NCBI GenBank assembly: GCA_016718605.1
Contig: JADKCY010000045.1
Location: 1-40,714, forward strand
Length of the DNA: 40,714 bases
Direction: 5' to 3'
DNA from: Lysobacterales bacterium
GTDB lineage: Bacteria > Pseudomonadota > Gammaproteobacteria > Xanthomonadales > Xanthomonadaceae
The notes under the pieces were generated by a model. It was not told the DNA's origin. It did not search any database and saw only the letters and a program-made list of their open reading frames with translations. Each line of letters starts with the position of its first letter. Positions within the stretch are counted from its first letter, which is position 1. Both the position numbers and the translations under genes were made by a program. This document shows positions 7,190-13,573 of this stretch, one piece after another.

Positions 7190-7519
7190 TCAGCGTTCAT
7201 CTCCCATCGCCCGAACCGTGCTTTCTTGCTCAGCTGCCCAATTCAGCAGGCGCAGCACAGCGTCAGGTGCCTGATGAGCCTGAACCGTGTCGCCATTGCC
7301 CCTGTCGATCATCTCGCCATCCGGCCCCCATACTGCGGTCTCAGCAGTGCTTGAGCCTTTCGCGCCGGCTTCGTTTTCTTGCTCGCCGATGTCCATGTTG
7401 TAGTTATCGCAGTAGTTGCCGGGACCGAACTGCACTGACACCACATAGCCGTTTTCAAACCGGACGTGGAAGCCCTTGCCGCTCGTGATGCAGAATCCCG
7501 GCCCGCGTGACTTCTTCAT
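7190..7519 (-). CDS. Hypothetical protein
   Basis: 109 residues from MKKSRGPGFCITSGKGFHVRFENGYVVSVQFGPGNYCDNY. The first half (KGFHVRFENGYVVSVQFGPGNYCDN) is beta-rich and recalls small phage proteins that begin with a similar FENG...V.FG.GNY block. The C-terminal half is acidic then helical (VLRLLNWAAEQESTVRAM). The start at 7519 is fixed by GGGAGAAGGTCG just before it. Function unknown. Confidence 0.65.
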   Translation of the reverse strand: MKKSRGPGFCITSGKGFHVRFENGYVVSVQFGPGNYCDNYNMDIGEQENEAGAKGSSTAETAVWGPDGEMIDRGNGDTVQAHQAPDAVLRLLNWAAEQESTVRAMGDER

Positions 7520-7751
7520 CGACCTTCTCCCGTAGGTGGAGTGGTGCAGCGTCCTCCGGTCGCGATAAAAGCCACGTGTCAGCGTGAGGAACCGCAAGGC
7601 CGTGCCCCATTGCGCGAGCGTTCGCGCCTGTCAGCTTGCGGACCCATGCACGCTCAATCAGTTCGATCAGTTCCTTGCGGTCCCAATCTGCGCCAATGAG
7701 CGTGAATCCAGCTTGCATGAACGTGTGGATTTCCTCGTCGTCAGGCAGCAT
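7455..7751 (-). CDS. Hypothetical protein overlapping its neighbour
   Basis: 98 residues, MLPDDEEIHTFMQAGFTLIGADWDRKELIELIERAW. The N-terminal two thirds look like a normal soluble protein. The last approximately 22 residues read through the next gene's start in another frame (65-base overlap), so the natural stop may be earlier and lost through an indel near 7540. Function unknown. Confidence 0.5.
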   Translation of the reverse strand: MLPDDEEIHTFMQAGFTLIGADWDRKELIELIERAWVRKLTGANARAMGHGLAVPHADTWLLSRPEDAAPLHLREKVDEEVTRAGILHHERQGLPRPV

Positions 7752-7799
7752 AGCTAGAGCCCGATCGACAGCCGCTGTGTTATCGGCTTCCCGCGTCGC

Positions 7800-8105
7800 T
7801 CATAGAGCTTTTCCTGAGTGGGAAGCCGTTACCTGCGGCGGCGCTGGCAACGGCATCCAATGCGTCGGCTGGCTGATGCGCTCCATCGGATAGTCCGAGT
7901 CGTGTTCCTCGTACCAGCCTTCCGGGGCGTAGTAGGTGCCTGACGCCTCGTCATAGTCCGCGAACTCTGTGTAGTCGCCATCCATTTCGAGGTGATGCTT
8001 GACGTAGTAGCACGCCATCGCGGTGCGCGACTTCCCCAGTTCGTTCAGGTAGTGAACGATGACCTTGCGCGTTTTCGGCGCGGTCTCGATTGGCTGCCAG
8101 TTCAT
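7800..8105 (-). CDS. DUF551-type protein
   Basis: 101 residues from MNWQPIETAPKTRKVIVHYLNELGKSRTAM. The opening W.PIETAPK and the later THWMPLPAPP are the two signature ends of DUF551-like phage proteins of unknown function; between them is an acidic Tyr-rich stretch (ADYDEASGTYYAPEGW). It begins and ends at AAAGCTCTATGA junctions; the same 13 bases occur at both of its boundaries. Confidence 0.8.
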   Translation of the reverse strand: MNWQPIETAPKTRKVIVHYLNELGKSRTAMACYYVKHHLEMDGDYTEFADYDEASGTYYAPEGWYEEHDSDYPMERISQPTHWMPLPAPPQVTASHSGKAL

Positions 8106-8705
8106 AGAGCTTTTTCCGTAGGTAGAGTTGTTCCCCACTGCGCAGCCATCGCAGCGGCAATGCCCGCATACGTCCGGCTGCGCTCTTTCCATCTGTCAGG
8201 CCTTGGCGGCATCCGGTGAACCTTCGCCTCGCGGCCTTCCACAATGTTCGTCGGCACCAGCGGCGGCAAGTTCTTAAGCCACAGACACGTCGCTTTCGTC
8301 TCCCCGTGGCCGAACTGCCACGGATGGATGATCTGGTCATACTTGCGAGCCAATGCGCTCCGGGGCGTACCTGTGCGGGATTGATTTCGACGGCTACCCG
8401 ATCAGCCGGGAAGTCGTGCAGAACCGGAAAAGGGCTGCGGCCTCGTCAAGTTCCGCCCACAGGTTGCGCTCACGCAGCCAGCGCACGCCGCTATTGGTCA
8501 GCCTGGTGCATGGCGGGTGAAAGATCGCCAGGTCCCAACGGGGGCCGTCTTTGACGTTGTTCAACAATGCGCGCACGTCAAATTGATAGTGGTACGGCGA
8601 ACCATCCTCGGCCGGCAGAAAGTCGGCGCTCCAAGCTTCATGCCCTCGCTCGCGAAACGCGCGGCGCACGGCACCGGAGAACTCGCAGCCGATTAGGACT
8701 CTCAT
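8102..8705 (-). CDS. DNA methyltransferase-like protein (cytosine-MTase-related phage family), frameshifted
   Basis: Residues 1-105 from MRVLIGCEFSGAVRRAFRERGHEAWSADFLPAEDG, then LAIFHPPCTRLTNSGVRW. The second half in another frame reads HPWQFGHGETKATCLWLKNLPPLVPT, ending RSRTYAGIAAAMAAQWG. Both halves fit one phage protein family with a Rossmann-like SAM-binding N-terminus (CEFSG) and a HPPC motif in place of the usual PPC catalytic loop. Two small indels between about 8360 and 8430 split it; bridging frames read LHDFPADRVAVEINPA. Likely intact in the phage. DNA-modifying activity is inferred. Confidence 0.7.
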
Positions 8706-8733
8706 AGAGCAGGTCCTGAGTGGTGAATGGTGC

Positions 8734-8925
8734 TCACGTAGCAACTTCCGCAAACAGCGGCGAATCGCCCACGATTCGACCGCGCGCCATTTCTGCGTAA
8801 TCGGGATTCAGTTCGATCAGCACGGCGTTACGCTGCAGCCGGTCGGCCACTAGGCCTGTCGTGCCAGCTCCGCCGAACGGGTCCAGCACCGTGCGGCAGT
8901 CGCCATTGAGTATCCGCACGCCCAC
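8734..8925 (-). CDS. Internally deleted DNA methyltransferase remnant
   Basis: 63 residues from a GTG start that overlaps the previous TAG. The first ten, GVRILNGDCR, match the N-terminal end of beta-class DNA methyltransferases, and TVLDPFGGAGTTGLVADR onward matches the C-terminal SAM-binding motif I and the strand after it (VLIELNPDY). The whole middle, including the DPPY/SPPY catalytic motif and target-recognition region, is absent with no frame break. It cannot methylate DNA as it stands, though it might bind SAM. The GAC-TGC-CGC-ACG-GTG-CTG junction suggests an in-frame deletion. Confidence 0.65.
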   Translation of the reverse strand: MGVRILNGDCRTVLDPFGGAGTTGLVADRLQRNAVLIELNPDYAEMARGRIVGDSPLFAEVAT

Positions 8926-9071
8926 TAGCGAGCATCTCCGGAAGTGTGTCCTGCTCGCTTCGCCTTGTTGCGGCCGACGTTGTATGTCCCGCCGCGCCAT
9001 GTCGGCAGCAGCCGCAGACGCTTGCGCCAGAACTGCGCCAAGCTGTTGCGGTTGATTCGTTCGTAGATCAT
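8925..9071 (-). CDS. Small basic protein
   Basis: 48 residues from MIYERINRNSLAQFWRKRLRLLPTWRGG, strongly basic (many Arg/Lys) with a NVGRNKAKRAGH tail. Overlaps the upstream 36-residue gene by ATGA and the downstream remnant by its TAG/GTG junction. A DNA- or RNA-binding role is possible from charge alone. Confidence 0.5.
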   Translation of the reverse strand: MIYERINRNSLAQFWRKRLRLLPTWRGGTYNVGRNKAKRAGHTSGDAR

Positions 9072-9178
9072 GCCATCACCTCAATAGTTGCCAGCGCCAC
9101 CACGGGCTGGCCCTCCGTCACTAGGGACTCGCTGAGAGGGGGCAGCGAGCCATTACGCAGGTGGCTTGCGGGGTTCAT
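9068..9178 (-). CDS. Tiny hypothetical protein
   Basis: 36 residues from MNPASHLRNGSLPPLSESLV with a hydrophobic end (VVALATIEVMA). Its start overlaps the SSB stop (TGATG) and its stop overlaps the next ATG (ATGA), filling the gap exactly; this is the main evidence. Function unknown. Confidence 0.45.
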   Translation of the reverse strand: MNPASHLRNGSLPPLSESLVTEGQPVVALATIEVMA

Positions 9179-9568
9179 CAGAAGTGGATCTCGTCGTCCG
9201 GGTCAGCGCCAGCCGCAACCGGCTCGGGCTTCGCGGCAGGCTTGGCCGCAGTCTCTGCCTGCTTGGCGTCGCCACCTGCAGCGTCAGTTCCGCACGTCAC
9301 AGGATCTCCGGACCTGAGACCGTCCTTGCCCTGGTAGGCGTTGGACTTGATGCGGCCTGAAACGGTGACGTTGCGGCCTTTCGTGAGGTAAGGAGCGACG
9401 CCATGCCGCGATTCAGCCCACACGGCGCACTTGACCCACTCGGTGGCTTTCTTGTCACCAAAGCCGATGTCCACGGCCAGCGAGAATTCCAACAGTTGCT
9501 TGCCACTCGGCAGCGCCTTGAATTCCGCGTCACGGCCCAAGACGGCCGGCAAAAGTTCCAACGTTCAT
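9178..9568 (-). CDS. ssb: Single-stranded DNA-binding protein
   Basis: OB-fold SSB that coats ssDNA in replication and recombination. The true start is ATG 9568 (MNVGTFAGRLG), in the frame that stops early because CTTGGGCCG carries one G too many; the open frame then continues RDAEFKALPSGKQLLEFSLAVDIGFG, TEWVKCAVWAE, PYLTKGRNVTVSGRI. A second compensating break near 9300 is likely (CDVR...LTLQ lies in another frame). The protein ends in an acidic tip, DPDDEIHF, the conserved partner-binding tail. The start overlaps the upstream gene by ATGA. Beside the Sak4-like ATPase it suggests a recombination module. Confidence 0.85.
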
Positions 9569-9845
9569 GCAGCTCTCCCGGTCGCGTTGACCGTTTCCAA
9601 TGTTTTCTTGTGTGCGTCGATGCTCGCCTTGATGGCCGCGCGCTCGGTCGAATCCAGTTGCGACCACACGGCGTCATAAAACTCAGCATCTTTCGAGATT
9701 CGGTCGTGCCCGGTATAGATCCGCTCGTTAACGGTTTCCTCCGGCTGGTCGTCATCGTTGCGCAGCAGCGCCTTGAAAGTGCGAATCACCTTGTCGCGCT
9801 TCTCGCGGTTCTCCGCGCACGGGTCAACCGGCTTCGGCGTCTCAT
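9565..9845 (-). CDS. Hypothetical protein between Sak4-like ATPase and SSB
   Basis: The clean part is 74 residues (IRTFKALLRNDDDQPEETVNERIYTG...) to the stop overlapping SSB. Upstream in the same frame there is no stop but no start either: it reads NETPKPVDPCAENREKRDKV. The ATG at 9845 overlaps the ATPase stop (ATGA) in another frame, so one missing or extra base just after 9845 best explains it; the GTG at 9789 is the alternative start. About 92 residues. Function unknown, perhaps a recombination partner by position. Confidence 0.55.
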
Positions 9846-10546
9846 TCCGGCGCAGGCTCCGCGCCGCTTTCCAGCCAGTCGCGAATAACCGATCCCGTCT
9901 TTTCGGTGATGCGGTTCGGTGACGAAAAGCCCGGTGCGGTCTTTGCTGGCGCTCGCGATGTTGGAATCGTTCACGATGTCCAGCAGGATCGTGAATTCAA
10001 TATCTCCATGCCGTCGCGCTGCTCCGGGAGCCATGCCGACCTTTGATCTCGGTGCGGCCGCTCTTTTCGTTCTTCTCGCCATACGCGGTATTCGTTCGCA
10101 TCGTCGCGATGATGTGCGCCGAAGCTTTGCAGCATGGCATCGATGAACGCGCGATGGCGGCGCGTGCCTTCGTTCCAGGCGTTGTAACTGCTGCCGCTGC
10201 GTGACGCCTTGGCGATGTTGTCCACGATTTCGAGCACGCCGCCCGATCCGTTCCACTCGTGCGTGATCGAGTCGATCACGATCACGTCATAGCCGGCAGC
10301 CTCGGCAGCCTGCACAGCCTCAATGAACCTCTCCGGGGCGTAGGGCGGGTCCAGGCTCAGCGTGTCGAACTCCGTCAAGTGGGAGTACAAGCTGGCGCTG
10401 CCGCGCTCCGTGTCGATCACCGCAATGCGGCCGCCAAGACCCTTCGCGATCGTCAGGGCTCCATAAGTTTTCCCGCTGCTGTCGGCCCAGCCAGAGCAAG
10501 TCTCAAGCCTGGCGTTTCCGAATAGCCGGGTGAATTGCATAGTCAT
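9842..10546 (-). CDS. Sak4-like RecA-fold recombination ATPase (AAA family), frameshifted
   Basis: Opens MQFTRLFGNARL. In a shifted frame LALAGPTAAGKT gives a Walker A P-loop, then YGALTIAKGLGGRIAVIDTERGSASLYS. The Walker B strand is DVIVIDSITHEW, followed by GGVLEIVDNIAKASR and HRAFIDAML. After breaks near 10080-10130 and 10020 the C-terminus reads EFTILLDIVNDSNIASASKDRTGLF and RDWLESGAEPAPE. This matches phage RecA-like ATPases of the Sak4 single-strand annealing type. Breaks sit in short homopolymers, e.g. the A-run of the P-loop codons. Expected to work with the neighbouring SSB. Confidence 0.75.
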
Positions 10547-10562
10547 AGTCGTCGATCTCAGC

Positions 10563-10628
10563 TCAGTTGGCTTCACAGTCTTGTTGCATCCACCACGTAT
10601 CATCTTCGTCATGTTCTTGCGGGGCCAT
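10563..10628 (-). CDS. Tiny acidic ORF
   Basis: 21 residues (MAPQEHDEDDTWWMQQDCEAN) overlapping the end of the previous gene and ending 17 bases before the ATPase start. A GGGAGAA lies 8 bases before its ATG. Very short; listed because otherwise there is a gap in the operon. Confidence 0.3.
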   Translation of the reverse strand: MAPQEHDEDDTWWMQQDCEAN

Positions 10629-10791
10629 TAGCGTTCTCCCGCTGCCAGCGCAAGAAGCGCACCAGTCGGGCACTCCACTTGCGGGCAAAGTAAATGTCGT
10701 GTTTGTACGTGTTGCCACCCCAGCCGCGATGGTCGCGGGCGCGCTGCATGTACTCGTCGCGCAGACGGCGGATGTCGTCAGCGGGGCTCAC
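10609..10791 (-). CDS. Small hypothetical protein
   Basis: 60 residues from a GTG start (SPADDIRRLRDEYMQRARDHRGWGGN...). Aromatic and basic, with FARKWSARLVRFLRWQREN near the end, and helical. Its GTG overlaps the upstream stop (GTGA). Not recognised. Confidence 0.55.
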   Translation of the reverse strand: MSPADDIRRLRDEYMQRARDHRGWGGNTYKHDIYFARKWSARLVRFLRWQRENANGPART

Positions 10792-10940
10792 CACGACTCC
10801 CTCCCGCTGCGGGCACTGCGCCAGTTGGGACGCGGCAGGCGACGGTTGCGACGCGGGCGCGATTCCAGGTAGTGGCACACCGCGTCAGCGATGCCGAACA
10901 CCATCACCGCGATGACCAGCAGCCAAAGCCAGCCGATCAC
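10788..10940 (-). CDS. Small single-TM membrane protein
   Basis: 50 residues from GTG 10940: IGWLWLLVIAVMVFGIADAV forms one transmembrane helix at the N-terminus, followed by a strongly basic cytoplasmic-type tail (ESRPRRNRRLPRPNWRSARSGRE). The GTG overlaps the previous stop (GTGA). An early membrane protein of this shape may act in host takeover or superinfection exclusion, which is inference. Confidence 0.55.
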   Translation of the reverse strand: MIGWLWLLVIAVMVFGIADAVCHYLESRPRRNRRLPRPNWRSARSGRESW

Positions 10941-11167
10941 GAGCGCACCGCCTTTTCCGTTAGGTCCGCCGCAATCTGACGAATGCGGTCCGCTTTCAGC
11001 TGCGGATCGCAGCAACGGCCGCAGCAACCCTACTGTTTTGCGCGCTTCGCTGATTGCGCTCGACCAGTTACGGACTTTCGGCTCGATCTCCTGCGGATGA
11101 TTTCGGCCACTTTCGTGTTCATGTCGTAATCGGCCGTCATGTCCTCGAGGTCAACGATGAGTTTCAC
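10937..11167 (-). CDS. Cys-rich small protein, two compensating frameshifts
   Basis: From GTG 11167: KLIVDLEDMTADYDMNTKVAEIIR, then after a shift EPKVRNWSSAISEARKT, then after another GCCGRCCDPQLKADRIRQIAADLTEKAVRS to the stop. Joined, this gives about 76 residues with a CC.RCC cluster that could bind metal. The total length is divisible by three, so the two indels cancel. GTGA overlaps at both ends. Function unknown. Confidence 0.5.
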
Positions 11168-11475
11168 GAGCGCACCCCTTCCTGCATCCGCTCGATCATC
11201 TCGGACAGCTTCGCGTCGAGCGTGCCGATATAGGCATCGGTCTCGTTGCGCTCGCGGGTGAGTTGGCCGATTTCCTCAGTCAGCCGCTGCGACTGCCGGC
11301 GCTCTGCGTTGCGCTTGTCGCGCAGCGTGATGATTTCGCGCCACAGTGCGTCCAGTGTCGCGACCTTGTTGCCAGCCGGATCGGCCAGCAGATCCGCCAG
11401 CGGTACGTCATGCTCCATGTCCGCATGGGCGCGCAGGTAGGTATTGGGGTCGCTGTTGCTGATGACGGCGCTCAT
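11164..11475 (-). CDS. Coiled-coil hypothetical protein
   Basis: 103 residues from MSAVISNSDPNTYLRAHADMEH. Residues about 45-100 (LWREIITLRDKRNAERRQSQRLTEEIGQL...) have heptad-like spacing and are probably a coiled coil. ATGA/GTGA overlaps with both neighbours. No family recognised. Confidence 0.65.
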   Translation of the reverse strand: MSAVISNSDPNTYLRAHADMEHDVPLADLLADPAGNKVATLDALWREIITLRDKRNAERRQSQRLTEEIGQLTRERNETDAYIGTLDAKLSEMIERMQEGVRS

Positions 11476-11747
11476 GACTGCATCACCGCGTTCTGCAATT
11501 CGCAGTCGAGGTTTAACCGCTGTTCCAACGGCATCACGTCGATCCCGCCAATGTGCGCGGTGACCAGCTCGGCATACTCGGCTTCGGCCGGCTGCAGCTC
11601 AGTGGCCGGCGTGTTCCAGCCGACGAGGTTGTAAGTGACATCGACCAGCACGCCGTCAATGTCGATCTGCGTCGCGTGACGGCCGACGGGCGGCTTGCTC
11701 CGGGGCGGCTGCGTTACATCACGCATGAAATCGTCGAGTCCGTACAT
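11472..11747 (-). CDS. Hypothetical protein
   Basis: 91 residues from MYGLDDFMRDVTQPPRSKPP. The middle VGRHATQIDIDGVLVDVTYNLVGW is beta-rich, then acidic. GGAGGG lies 8 bases before ATG 11747 (a GTG at 11750 is the other choice). The C-terminal part resembles small phage proteins that pair an IDIDG.LVDV.Y strand block with a helix; unnamed. Confidence 0.6.
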   Translation of the reverse strand: MYGLDDFMRDVTQPPRSKPPVGRHATQIDIDGVLVDVTYNLVGWNTPATELQPAEAEYAELVTAHIGGIDVMPLEQRLNLDCELQNAVMQS

Positions 11748-11974
11748 CACGAAAGCCCTCCGACTACAAACAAAATCTCATAAGCAATCTGAGATTCTTG
11801 AGACCTGTTGCCGCGATAATCGGCACCAGCAATACGGGTTAGCGCGGCCTTGTAGGCGTCACGCTCGGCACGCAGACGGGAAACATGGCGCGCCACCACT
11901 TCCGGGTGAGACATCACAAAGTGGATATCCTCAACGTCGCCGTTTAAATCAGGGACCGTTGCGGCAGTGTTCAT
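11747..11974 (-). CDS. Hypothetical helical protein
   Basis: 75 residues, MNTAATVPDLNGDVEDIHFVMSH, with helix VARHVSRLRAERDAYKAALTRIAG. Short overlaps with both neighbours. Function unknown. Confidence 0.6.
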   Translation of the reverse strand: MNTAATVPDLNGDVEDIHFVMSHPEVVARHVSRLRAERDAYKAALTRIAGADYRGNRSQESQIAYEILFVVGGLS

Positions 11975-12222
11975 GCCGCCACCCGCTGGCGCAGTTCCTG
12001 CCAGTCAGCGATAGCGCGACCGCAGGCAGCAATCTCGTAGTCGCAGTCGGCGATGTCCTGCACAAAGCGGGGCTTGATGACCAGCGCCTGCAGGGCGGCA
12101 ATGTGCTTGCCGAGGCGGGCCTGTACATCCATCCGCGCCAGTTCCTGGCGGGTCGCGCCGCTCAGATCGGTGCGGCTCCACTCGGCTGAGAAGATCACTC
12201 GGCGGATTTCGTTAATCGTCAT
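11971..12222 (-). CDS. Hypothetical protein, first gene of leftward operon
   Basis: 83 residues from MTINEIRRVIFSAEWSRTDLSG. Helical (HIAALQALVIKPRFVQDIADCDYEIAACGRAI). The start at 12222 is preferred over 12237: it follows GGAGGGTAGACAG and gives a natural N-terminus. As the promoter-proximal gene it is likely among the first expressed. Confidence 0.6.
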   Translation of the reverse strand: MTINEIRRVIFSAEWSRTDLSGATRQELARMDVQARLGKHIAALQALVIKPRFVQDIADCDYEIAACGRAIADWQELRQRVAA

Positions 12223-12383
12223 CTGTCTACCCTCCAAGCCCGTTACCAGTGGGCGATGTGTGTACCTTGCGCCATAAATTGCGCGCCGTCAACTGCCTTT
12301 CAATGTTCCACGTGGAACGACCACCAGATGAACAGCGCGGAACCTGTTGCGCAATGGCTCACACTATGCCATAAGATCGCGGG
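12223..12383. promoter_or_regulatory. Divergent early control region
   Basis: The gap separates the leftward operon from the rightward HTH/replication genes. Leftward, TTGACG (12287-12292) and TTGAAA (12298-12303) can be -35 boxes on the minus strand, but -10 matches are weak (CAAGGT or TTTATG). Rightward, TTGCGC (12347-12352), 17 bases, then CATAAG (12370-12375) is a fair promoter whose start point would fall at or next to the ATG at 12384. A 14-bp palindrome (12305-12318) lies immediately beside the leftward -35. Confidence 0.6.
12304..12319. promoter_or_regulatory. parS-like palindrome / candidate operator
   Basis: TGTTCCACGTGGAACG: the inner 14 bases are a perfect palindrome. It differs by one end base from the bacterial ParB-binding consensus form TGTTCCACGTGGAACA. 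No parA or parB gene is seen in the window. It is one base from a possible -35 (TTGAAA) of the leftward promoter, so it could equally be an operator for the small HTH protein encoded next door. Confidence 0.55.
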
Positions 12384-12566
12384 ATGTCACTGCTGAAATT
12401 TGATGCGGACTTACGCCGCTGGCTCAAAGCCGAAAAGACACCCATTGTCAAGATCGCCGCTGAGTCTGGCGTCACGGTTTCGTGGCTCCAGAAATACCGC
12501 AACGGCACGATCAAAAACCCGACACTGCGCAACCTTGTCGCGCTGTGGGAATACGCGAACCGATAG
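12384..12566 (+). CDS. Small HTH DNA-binding protein (Cro/regulator type)
   Basis: 60 residues, MSLLKFDADLRRWLKAEKTPIVKIAAESGVTVSWLQKYRNG. VKIAAESGVTVSWLQKYRNGTIKNP is a helix-turn-helix with the recognition helix around VTVSWLQKY, followed by PTLRNLVALWEYA, as in XRE-like minimal regulators. There is no strong Shine-Dalgarno, and the predicted promoter places transcription start at the ATG, so it may be leaderless like some phage repressor mRNAs. It is divergent from the early operon and next to the palindrome, so it is a candidate Cro-like regulator. Confidence 0.7.
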   Translation: MSLLKFDADLRRWLKAEKTPIVKIAAESGVTVSWLQKYRNGTIKNPTLRNLVALWEYANR

Positions 12567-12567
12567 C

Positions 12568-12756
12568 GTGACCCGCGTCACGGACATTGCCAAGCGCCCC
12601 ATCCCGCTCCAACTGGGCGACCTGAAGACGGAACTGGCGTGGCTGCAGCAATTGGGCTGGCTGCTGATGGGCGAGGACCAGCGCAGATGCCGCGAGCGGA
12701 TCGAGATTGTGAGGAAGCGCATTGCGCTGATTGAGGGGAATACGGATGCGCGTTGA
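12568..12756 (+). CDS. Small helical protein
   Basis: 62 residues from GTG 12568 (TRVTDIAKRPIPLQLGDLKTEL...), helical, with WLQQLGWLLMGEDQRRCRERIEIVRKRIALIEG. It starts one base after the HTH gene's stop, and its end overlaps the methyltransferase start by 11 bases. Unknown function. Confidence 0.6.
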   Translation: MTRVTDIAKRPIPLQLGDLKTELAWLQQLGWLLMGEDQRRCRERIEIVRKRIALIEGNTDAR

Positions 12757-13571
12757 GAAGATTGGCGATGCCACGCTGTACATGGGGGACTGCCGCGAGA
12801 TTCTGCCTACGCTGTCCGGCGTCGATTGCACCGTGACCAGCCCGCCTTACAATCAGATGGAAGGCATCGCCAATCGCGCCCCGAGCGGGCTGTGGGCCGA
12901 CAAAAGCGGCGGCTTGGGTTTCGTGAACTCCTGGAAAGAAAAGGGCTACACGGACGCCATGGGCGAGCCTGAGTACCAGCAAGAGCAGAATGCCATCTTT
13001 GCCGCGCTGGACCAGCCAACCCACGGCTTCGCTTTTCTACAACCATCAAATCCGCTGGCGGGATGGCGTGGCGTTGCATCCTATCGACTGGTTTAAGCCA
13101 ACCGGCTGGCAGCTGCGCACGGAAATCGTCTGGGATCGCGGCGGCGGAATGATGTTCAATGCCCGGATGTTCTGCCGTTTTGACGAACGTATTCAATGGC
13201 TTGTGCGCGGCGACAAATGGAAATGGAACCAAGATAGTGTCGGGCTCGGCACCGTCTGGCGAATAGCCAAAGAGCAAAACAAAGAGCACCCGGTCGCGTT
13301 CCCCGAGGAACTGCCGCACCGTTGCATCTTTGCCACGACCGACCCCGGCGATTTGGTTTTGGACCCCTACATGGGCGGCGGCACAACGGGTGCTGCGGCG
13401 GTTAAAAGCGGTCGCCGGTTCGTTGGAATTGAGCGCGACCCGCGATGGTTCGACTGCGCGCTCCGACGCATCAGCGAGGCCCTTAAGCAGCCCGACATGT
13501 TCATCGAAAAGCCCGCGCGCGCGGTGCGCGCCGAGCGGCCGGCCGACATCTTCGACACTACAGGTAGATAG
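12746..13571 (+). CDS. DNA N4-cytosine/N6-adenine methyltransferase (beta class), one frameshift
   Basis: SAM-dependent DNA methylase. From MRVEKIGDATLYMGDC the catalytic motif IV TSPPY is at residues 31-35. After a one-base break near 13020 the frame continues SLFYNHQIRW, HPIDWFKPTGWQLRTEIVWDR, then SAM-binding motif I DPYMGGGTTGAAA and RRFVGIERDPRWFD. Motif IV before motif I is the beta-class order, and SPPY (rather than DPPY) is common in N4-cytosine enzymes. About 275 residues when repaired. It may protect the phage from host restriction or regulate transcription. The ATG overlaps the preceding stop. Confidence 0.8.
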
Positions 13572-13573
13572 CC

